A model generated the notes under the pieces. The model was not told the origin of the DNA, made no database searches, and saw only the letters and a program-made list of their open reading frames with translations. From Carettochelys insculpta (taxonomy: Eukaryota; Chordata; Testudines; Carettochelyidae), in assembly GCF_033958435.1 (NCBI RefSeq), contig NC_134150.1, positions 34,467,501 through 34,531,500 on the forward strand: a stretch of DNA of 64,000 nt. Direction: 5' to 3'. Made by a program: the position numbers and the translations under genes. Of this stretch, positions 56,063 through 64,000 are shown one piece after another. Numbering within the stretch: position 1 is the first letter of the stretch; every line of letters begins with the position of its first letter.

Positions 56063-56085
56063 CTAGAGAGTAAAAGAAAATAGTT
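56063..56085 (-). promoter_or_regulatory. Candidate 3' splice acceptor
   Basis: Minus-strand CTATTTTCTTTTACTCTCTAG: a pyrimidine-rich tract of about 17 bases ending in TAG, directly before GCTTTCATG. A possible branch-point-like motif (TTGATAA) lies about 25-30 bases upstream of the AG. Confidence 0.45.
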
Positions 56086-58287
56086 TTTATCAAGCTCACT
56101 GTCCCTGTGAGGATTCAAACTCAGTTTAACAGGTGAGGTCAACTTGTCTGAAAACCTCAACATAAGGGAACATATCTGGTTGTGAAGTTATATTTTAATC
56201 TTGTGAAAAATCCTGATGAAAATATTTCTGTCACAAAAAAAAATAAAAAAGTTTGTTGCCAAAATGGTTACATTTTCATTTTTGGATGAAGACCCTCATA
56301 TGGTTGACAAAATGGTTTTGACAGAAAATTAAATTTCTTAGCAACTGTATCAAGGGGTTTTACTTTTCTAACTAAGGATGGCACTGGCTCAGAAGGAACA
56401 TGATCTAGGCAGGTGGAAGAGGCACTGTTTGGGGGTGGGGGAAGACATCAATGGAGCAAATCCCCATCCCTGAAAACCACAGTAAGGGATTGCAAATGTT
56501 CTTTTGGTCTAATCATGGTGGTCTTGGTTCTGCAGCTTCTGTGTCCCAGCCCTCCAGCCATATCACCTTTCACATCTCTCCTCTTGCAGGGTAGCAGAAA
56601 AGTCCAAACAGAAAAGCCCCAAAGACTAGTAAACTTAACGTCAGACCTTCAGCTTTGCCTGGGATTTGTACTTCCCCTCTGGCTGGGGGAAGTGGAGAAG
56701 AATCCGGGCTTGTCCTTTCCTCTCAATTCCAGCCCAGGGTCCCTGCCTTAGGAGGCTAAGGGCTGTTCTTCACAATCCTTTACCACCTCCCTGGGCTTCT
56801 CCTACCTTTCCCCATGTATCTGCATCTCTCAAAGGACTTCAATCACAACTACACCTGCTGTCCTTGTACAGCTTCTTCCCAGATCTCTACTCAAGTTTCC
56901 TTTAGGTTACTCCCAGAGTCCCTAGCAGCCTCCAGCTTAAGAGTTTCTTCTGCTAGTTCACTTCAGGTCTGCCTGTGTGGCTTCCCATCCTCCTCCTTAG
57001 CTGGGCCTGGTACTAAATTGGATCTACAGCCTGAAGTGCTACATAGGTGCTAAAAAGCTATTGCCCCTTTATTTACCAATATATATACACATGACCTATC
57101 ACATTATCTCTCAGGCAACCCTCACTGATGGGCTCCTAACGAACCTCTGCCAGATTTCTGTACCGTCCATTCCTGCAGTACTACCACTTGTGCTAGGGGA
57201 ATTTCCCAACCAGCACACTTGCCACCACAGGAACAAGAGGATGCAATTTGCATTCTCCTGTCCCTGCAGGAAAAAAACGTCCAATGCAAAGCAAAAAAAT
57301 AGGATAGTTTTCAGAGAAAACTGGTGGGGAAGGAGGAACTAAAAGGTTTGCAAAAGTGGATGCAAAAAGGAATGCAAAAATGACTACAATTCAATGTGTA
57401 CTGTTCCTTTTCCCAGTTTTGATATCCCTTTCTCCAGGAAAATTTTGCAGTCTTTGCATCACTGAAAGATGCTGTGTGTCAGTACAGATCCTCTGTGCAA
57501 ATATGGCAGGAAAATACAGCTTAAGGCATTCCCACTGTAGATCTGTAAAATCATAAAATGCATTTTTATATATATTGCACCCTTTATCTGAGAGGTTCAC
57601 AAAGCACTTTTCAAATAAATGAATGAACAAACATCTCCTATTTCTTGGGAGTTAAACAACTGTTCTGTGCTTGTGACCAGTGAATTTAATAGCTACAGAA
57701 CTGACTTGGATCACCAGCCATTCACGTTGGCCAACTCATTCATTTTCATTTATGTGGTTGACCCACACCATTGCTCAGCAAAGCCTACTGAAAGTCAGAA
57801 CATACAACTTCTTTCCCCTGTTCATCCTTTCAAATTCAGAAATTTTTAGAACCTTAACATTAATGCCATTAGTAACCACTATGTTTACAATGCCTACTAT
57901 GTTCCATTTTAAAAGATTCTACAAATAGTTCTGTTTGTTATAAATCTCCCAAATCAACATAGTTTGCAGCAGGCCCTTGAAATTAAGTAGGGAGAAAGCA
58001 CTCAGGCTAGAGAAGTACACATTTTTTTGGCATTCAGATTTCACTGAGTTATAAACTGTTATAAATGATCTCTCTTGTTTCCATTGCTCAGGAAAAATTC
58101 AGCATCATGATGAAAGAAGAGTTGACCATGAAATCTCTAAAAAGCCAGGTGCATACTGCTGCCTAAGCAGCAGCCCTAGTGGTGTATGCTGCATGTGAAA
58201 GGTGCGTACTACACTTGAAAGGCCTATGAGCTGTTGGAGCAGTAGTGGGTACAGACCCTAGCTGAGCCAAGCCAGGCTCATCCACTC
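56086..58287. other. No gene recognised
   Basis: If the acceptor at 56063 is real, this is the last intron of a minus-strand gene. A pyrimidine-rich, GC-higher patch at 56420-57060 may be an unclassified dispersed repeat. Around 57560-57610, TTGCACCCTTTATCTGAGAG and TCACAAAGCACTTTTCAAAT resemble the ancient repeat near 6.1 kb. Confidence 0.4.
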
Positions 58288-58290
58288 CAA

Positions 58291-58682
58291 GGCTGTGTCT
58301 ACACTTGGCCAAAATTTCAAAAGGGCCATGCTAATGGCCAAATCAGAGAATACTAATGAGGTGCCGAAATGAATATTCAGCACCTTATTAGCATTCTGAC
58401 AGCCACGGCACTTCAAAAGTGATGCATTTCGATTGCGCGTGTCTCATCTACATGGGGCACTTTTCAAAAGGACCCTGCAAACATCAAAATCCCCTTACCC
58501 CTCTCAGCTGAGAGGCCCTGCGTAGACAAGCCGCATGGAATCGAACTGCGGCACTTTCAAAGTGCTGTGGCTGGCAGTATTCTAATGAGGTGCTAAATGT
58601 TCATTTCAGGACCTGATTAGTATTCTCTGATTTGGCCATTAGCATGGCCCTTTTGAAATTTTGGCCAAGTGTAGACATGGCC
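58291..58682. mobile_element. Foldback MITE, family C copy 3, TSD CAA
   Basis: Ends GGCTGTGTCTACACTTGGCC and the complement of GGCCATGTCTACACTTGGCC; inverted arms AAAATTTCAAAAGGGCCATG, GCTAATGGCCAAATCAGAGA and TACTAATGAGGTGC. The centre has CCCCTTACCCCTCTCAGC. Exact CAA duplication (58288-58290, 58683-58685). Confidence 0.88.
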
Positions 58683-58868
58683 CAAATGATATTCCCCAGA
58701 CAAGGCTCATAGCTTCGGCACCCTTTCAGCTACCACATGAATCAAGAGTTCTTTCCACTACTGGAGAGATGGGGGGTGGAGAGAGAGATGGGGAAGAATA
58801 GTGAAAAGCATTGTGGGAGGAAAAGTGGTAATAAAGGGAATGAAAAGAGTGGAGGATTTCCACACAGT

Positions 58869-59304
58869 GGCTACGTCTACACTAGCCCCAAACTTCGAAA
58901 TTGCCATGCAAATGGCCATTTCAAAGTTTATTAATGAAACGCTGAAATGCATATTCAGCGCTTCATTAGCATGCGGACGGTCGTGGCACTTCGAAATTGA
59001 CGTGCCTCGCTGCCGCGCGGCTCGTCCCAACAGGACTCCTTTTCGAAAGGACACCACTTACTTCGAAGTCCCCTTATTCCCATCAGCTCATGGGAATAAG
59101 GGGACTTCGAAGTAGGCAGGGTCCTTTCGAAAAGGAGCCCCGTCGGGATGAGCTGCGCGACAGCGAGGCGTGTCAATTTTGAAGTGCCGCAGATGCCCAC
59201 ATGCTAATGAAGCACTGAATATGCATTTCAGCACTTCATTAGTAAACTTCGAAATGGCCATTTGCATGGTCATTTAGAAGTTTGAGGCTAGTGTAGACAT
59301 GGCC
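58869..59304. mobile_element. Foldback MITE, family A copy 5, TSD AGT
   Basis: A full-length 436-bp copy: ends GGCTACGTCTACACTAGCCC and the complement of GGCCATGTCTACACTAGCCT, TTCGAA modules, and centre CCCTTATTCCCATCAGCTC. Exact AGT duplication (58866-58868, 59305-59307). About 190 bp from family C copy 3. Confidence 0.9.
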
Positions 59305-59307
59305 AGT

Positions 59308-60979
59308 GTGGAAGAAGAAATGTTACAGATGCACTCCTGTACGGAATAATGAGCAGCTTGACCTCAGCATTTTTACAGCAGGGTGCAAAACCTATATCCT
59401 TTCATAGGCATTAAAAGCAGACAGATCCTGAGGCATTTGGTTTAAGACTAAAATAACAAATCTGATTTCATGATGATGGTTTCTTAAGAGCCTGATCCTA
59501 AGCCCACTGTAATTAATGGGAACTTTCCTATTGACAGTCTTTAGATACTAAAAAGGAGAGAGATGGAGAATTTAGTACAAACTTGTAGCAAAATATTACT
59601 TATCTCTTAATTATGTTTGGCACTGGAACACAGTCCCTATATAACACAGCAATGAGCACAATAGCAATACTTATAGGAGGAGAAATGGCTAAAAGCAGGA
59701 ACCAATTGAAGAGAGATTGCCTAGAAAGTGACGACATCACACTAAGTGGGTAGATAACATGTAAATAAGGAAAATGGCATGAAATGGAACCATTGACTAA
59801 ATTTCAGGAAGACTTCTTAATAGTAACATCTACTGTAGTGTAGAACTGGTGAAGACCTCATTGCTCTAGACATCTGAAAGGATATAGATCAAGCATTGGA
59901 AGAACAATCTAACACTGACTTGGTAGAGAGATCTACAGTAATAAATGTTTTCCATCTCTTATTTCTTGGAATATTTTGTTTTATTTATCCCAATAAGGCC
60001 CCTGAACTTTTCTGAGAATGATTCAGGACAAGACACATGACAGCAGTAGCAGCTCCTCCTCCTCATTTCATTCCTTAGGGATAAGAAGGAGAGGCTAAGC
60101 ACTGTCCCACCTCTTCTTTTCCAGTTCCTCTGCTGACAAGTGTGTGAAAGAAAAGCAAAGGTGTGAAAAGCTGCACCAGAGATCCCCCTCTGGAAGGCAA
60201 ACCTTGAATAGTGACATCATAATTTAGTTTCAGGCTGCACTTGAGACTGTTTTCACATCATATATCACAGATTTGCACAAAGACAGAAGTTAGAAAATTA
60301 GTATCTTACAAATAAAATTACCAGTTGTAATGTGGTGGTCTTGTTCAGCTTGGCTTTATGGACTACATCACTCAGATATCTATCCTACATAATACTACAG
60401 CAGAAGCTTATTATTGTGAAGGTTGTTCAACCCTCCGGCTAAAGAAGAGCCTTTTCTTTGTCTTGTGAAATCACATTCCAGAGTAGCTGAGTTACAAATG
60501 GTTTAAAATTATCATTTCCCCTGTAAGGTGGGATTGTATAGCCCCTAGGGCTAGACCCAGGCAAAATTAGCCTTAGCATCAGAGTGTTCCAGCCTGCCCA
60601 GAGGTGACACTGCCCCATACATTTGCATATTCTGTCCCCTCATGTCCTACCAAAAATATCAGGCTCTTCCCTAGATGACAGCCTAAGATTCAGTTAAGAA
60701 AATATTTGAAGATGGCCACATCCAAATATTTGGAGCTCCCTCATGCTGCTAGTTCCCTGACTGTTGTCAGTAATACAAAAGAAGAGAGTACCCATATGGT
60801 CTACACAGAACTGGAGATAGGAAGTCCAGCAGAATTCTCCTATATTAGACAAAGACACCCTTAAATACAACAATTAGGAGAACTGAGTAGTGAGACTGGA
60901 TTTGCTCATCATTGATGGAACAGAATCCATTAGAAAGAGGTTGCCCTCAGGAGTCTTGTCTCACTCCAAATTTATTTTG
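59308..60979. other. No gene recognised
   Basis: Unique-looking DNA. The motif ACTGTAATTAATGGGAACTT near 59508 belongs to the recurrent short motif discussed under findings. Confidence 0.4.
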
Positions 60980-60982
60980 TTG

Positions 60983-62134
60983 GGCTATGTCTACATACAG
61001 CAATCTTTTGAACAAAGTCCGTCTAAACATCTCTTCCAAAAGAGCTTCTTTCAAGAGAGTGTGTCCACACGCAAAAAAGTGGATCAAAAGAGTGATCTGC
61101 TCTTTCGAAAGAGATCGTCTACAAAGACCCCACTCTTCCAAAAGAATGGGCCAGGGATCAAAAAATCAGGCACCCTGAGGACGGCTCTTTTGAAGAAAAG
61201 GACCCGCGGAGTTACACACATCGGCCGTGTCTACACGTGCACGCTACTTCGAAGTAGCAGCGCCAACTTCGAAATAGCGCCCGTCACGGCTACACGTATT
61301 GGGCGCTATTTCAAAGTTGAAATCAACGTTAGGCAACGAGACGTTGAAGTCGCTAACCCCATGAGGGGATGGGAATAGGGCCCTACTTCGAAGTTGAACG
61401 TTCGAAGTTGAACGTCGAAGTAGGGCACATGTAGCCGATCCGCGTCCCGCACCATCGAAATAGCGGGGTCCGCCATGGCGGCCATCAGCTGAGAGGTTGA
61501 GACACGCTTTCTCTCCAGCCCCTGTGGGGATCTATGGTCACAGTGTGCAGCAGCCCTTAGCCCAGGGCTTCTGGCTGCTGCTGCCGCAGCTGGGGATCCA
61601 TGCTGCATGCACAGGGTCTGCAACCAGTTGTCGGCTCTCTGGATCTTGTGTTGTTTAGTGCAACTGTGTCTGGGAGGGGCCCTTTAAGGGAGCGGCTTGC
61701 TGTTGAGTCCGCCCTGTGACCCTGTCTGCAGCTGTTCCTGGCACCCTTATTTCGATGTGTGCTACTTTGGCGTGTAGACGTTCCCTCGCAGCACCTATTT
61801 CAATGTGGTGCTGCCCAACGTCGAAGTTGAACGTCGATGTTGCCAGCCCTGGAGGACGTGTAGACGTTATTCATCGAAATAGACTATTTCGATGTCGCTA
61901 CATCGAAATAAGCTATTTCGATGTAGTGTGCATGTGTAGACGTAGCCATCTTCTGTCAAAAGAAGGCACTCTTCCTGAAATAGGAGTGGAAGAGTGCTTT
62001 TGAAAGGAGCACTGTGTTCTTTTGATTTTATTTCAAAAGAATGATTTTTGTGTATAGGCGCAGCGCTGGTTATTTTGAAAGAGCTCCTTCTTTCAAAAAA
62101 TATTTCAAAAGAACTTGCTAGTGTAGATGCAGCC
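60983..62134. mobile_element. Foldback MITE, family D copy 2, hosting family B copy 3, TSD TTG
   Basis: The outer element starts GGCTATGTCTACATACAGCA and ends with the complement of GGCTGCATCTACACTAGCAA. Arms carry AAAGAGCTTCTTTCAAGAGA, CTCTTTCGAAAGAGATCG and CTCTTCCAAAAGAATGG with inverted counterparts (GAAAGAGCTCCTTCTTTCAA). Without the nested B element and its duplicated triplet the element is about 424 bp, the same size class as families A and C. Exact TTG duplication (60980-60982, 62135-62137). Confidence 0.85.
61223..61947 (-). mobile_element. Foldback DNA transposon, family B copy 3, nested in D2, TSD ATC
   Basis: A 725-bp element in the same orientation as copy 1: ends GGCCGTGTCTACACGTGCAC and the complement of GGCTACGTCTACACATGCAC, arms with CTTCGAAGTAG and GTCGAAGTTGAACGTCG, and the GC-rich core with GGGGCCCTTTAAGGG. 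Exact ATC duplication (61220-61222, 61948-61950). The right arm ends in a perfect small palindrome (ATCGAAATAAGCTATTTCGAT). A minus-strand frame starting MQTLCMQHGSPAAAAAARSP (61623-61306) parallels those of copies 1 and 2 but is slightly shorter. Confidence 0.92.
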
Positions 62135-62137
62135 TTG

Positions 62138-64000
62138 CTGTTTACATTCAGCATATAAACTAGACTCAACCACCCATTGACCTGAAAATAAAGCTACGCA
62201 GAAAAGTTAATGCCTAACATTGGTAAGAAGGAAGCGGGCAAACTAGCTATGCTGAGACCTTTGTGTGTATGTTAGTTTCCCACTCTGTGGTACATGCTCT
62301 TCCTCTTGGGCAATTCTCTAATTTGTCATCAAGAAACCAGCTTATTTATATGGGGAAGAATATGAAACTTCTATTACAGAATAAACTGTGCCCAGATAGA
62401 GCATCCGTATAGCTTCGGGGGCTTAAACAGACTGAAAGTAATAGAGAAGTTCTGTTTCTATGTCCATTCAAGCCCTAGCATGTCTTCTAACACTGACCCA
62501 GAAAATGTATTGCTCTTTGTGAACTGTAAAACATGCAGCACAAACTGGACTGAGGACCCCAAGCTCATTTTCATATAGGTTCATCAAACAGCTATCAGAT
62601 GATTGCATCTTTGGGTCACTATTGACCTGAAATGGAATTGAACTGATGATCTTTCAGAAAATTTCAAGTGGACTTAGGAATAGCCTTACATCTAAAGATT
62701 AAGGTATAATTGTGAACATCACCTTGATCATTTGATCTATCAGCACATACAGAGAGAGCACTGATCACAACATGCCATTTGTGTTGTTCGAGCCAGTCAT
62801 TCACCACTCACTGGCCAGAGTGTCAGTTGTTCCAGAACCCCTGAACTCCAACAGTCTGCCAGCCAGAACCTCCCAAGTAGCTGGGCCACCTCAGATGTAA
62901 ATGGACAGCAGCACAATTCAGAGACTGGCCACTTACAAATTCTGAATGACTAATTACTGGTTTACTTTATCATTGCACCTTTTATTAGTGTGAGAGCAAT
63001 GCAATCATATTAAAATAATCACAGACAACTCATGCATCACACTCATATTTAGCTACCCCCTTCATCTTTTCTTTAAAGTTGTGCTACTACTTTGTACAAA
63101 ATGCAGTGAAGGATGACCGTAAAACAATGTGGATAATAGGTGCGCTAATAAAGTGTACATTCTGCCACCATACCATTTAATTACTATTAGCTGTTTGAGG
63201 CTGTGTAGATTATCTCCACCTACACAAGCTAATTTGATCACTTTATTTCATATACCTGTGTACAGTGTGTACAAACATAACATCAAAATTTTAAATTTAA
63301 AGTAAAAAGCTTATGACCGTAGTTAAGGATCCTGCAAAAAATCACAGAGCCTTTCCTTTGCTTTCTAAAAATTTTATCAGTATATCACTGTAACACAGCA
63401 CTCAGATCTAATAGTGTTTTGTAGACAGTAGGATTAAACATTATCTCTCAGAAGCATATTAAGAGCTGGGATGAAACCCAGGACCCATTGAAGTCAATTA
63501 GAGAACTCCCATTGACTTTTATGGGAGAAGAGGGCAAGGTCAGGATTTCACCTCAGTGGTTTGCCTTCATTACAGAAGTTAAAGGTGCAATCCAAACAAG
63601 GGAAGCACAGAGGAGGCAGGGAGTCTGTGTCAAAGATTGTTCCATCAAGGAAGAAGACATAGTATAATAATAACACTGGGATTAGAAGCCAGTGACAGTG
63701 CAACTTTGAGCTGACACTTGAGTCAACGTGCTCACAGTATGGAGCGAGACTGGGTAACAGAAATTCAGATGGCAAAAGCTCTCTCCTTGATTCCTGGCAG
63801 CACATGTGATTTATCTCCATATAAAGACTTCAAACCAGATTCTTGGATGATGTAAATTGATGTAGCTCCACTGAAGTCACTGGGGTAGGGTATCGACTTG
63901 AATCAGGGGTTTCTCACATCCTGGATGAATACTCTATATACTAGGGTAAAGGCAGTAATGAAGCACCACATCTTCTACCTTACAATTTGTGCCCTGTTAT
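62138..64000. other. No gene recognised
   Basis: AT-rich, apparently unique DNA to the window edge. CCCATTGACTTTTATGGGAG near 63508 and CCACTGAAGTCACTGGGG near 63868 are copies of a recurrent ancient motif. No coding block supported. Confidence 0.42.

Noticed and set aside
2259..62134. CRISPR array or tandem satellite explanation for the repeated blocks
   Set aside because: The copies are dispersed, individually flanked by duplications, and in both orientations; no regular repeat-spacer pattern.

Overview
The window looks like intergenic or intronic nuclear DNA of a turtle, probably a cryptodire. The evidence is the repeat content: CR1 LINEs of several ages, two tRNA-derived SINEs of the turtle (Cry) type, DIRS-like tyrosine-recombinase retroelements, Penelope-like elements, an L1-Tx1-type LINE, RTE-type LINEs and a dense population of foldback DNA transposons whose ends read GGCTRYGTCTACAC. 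No prokaryotic gene organisation is present. Almost all recognisable coding sequence is transposon-derived and most of it is broken. Family names come from recognising motifs by eye; no database search was run.

Layout. 0-5.4 kb: two TTCGAA foldback elements (A1, A2), a MIR-like SINE and a longer relative (B1). 5.4-10 kb: mostly unique DNA with one Penelope end fragment. 10-15.3 kb: a CR1 fragment split by a hAT-like MITE, then an RTE-type LINE split by a younger CR1 with an uninterrupted 517-codon reverse-transcriptase frame, then a Penelope foldback. 15.3-16.4 kb: a Penelope-like element with a GIY-YIG endonuclease, inverted ends and a 16-bp target duplication. 16.4-20.4 kb: mostly unique. 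20.5-23.6 kb: DIRS-like DNA hit by B2 and A3. 23.8-30.4 kb: a CR1 fragment, a large L1-Tx1 LINE on the minus strand, a GC-rich stretch with TATA-like boxes and a MITE. 31.1-35.8 kb: two SINEs and a nearly full-length minus-strand CR1 that lost its RT core. 37.5-54 kb: foldback elements C1, C2, D1 and A4, more CR1, a DIRS fragment, a solo LTR, a three-level nest and an RTE LINE. 54.3-56.1 kb: a repeat-free block with a good splice acceptor and a poly(A) signal on the minus strand, the best candidate for a host gene exon. 58.3-62.1 kb: C3, A5 and D2, with B3 nested inside D2.

The clearest unifying observation concerns the foldback elements. Eleven insertions of several sequence families (A, B, C, D) share the same terminal motif, and all eleven are flanked by exact 3-bp target duplications: AAA, TAA, ATA, ATG, ATC, CAG, CAT, AGT, TTA, CAA and TTG. 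A twelfth (D1) has TAT with a damaged left end, and a thirteenth (C1) has ATT/ATA. This points to one transposase acting on many non-autonomous structures with little target preference beyond length. They resemble the MITE-like Chompy repeats described from crocodilians, but that assignment is from memory. No transposase for them is in the window. The other theme is nesting (CR1 in RTE, hAT in CR1, MITE in DIRS, B in D, MITE in Penelope in CR1), which gives a relative chronology.
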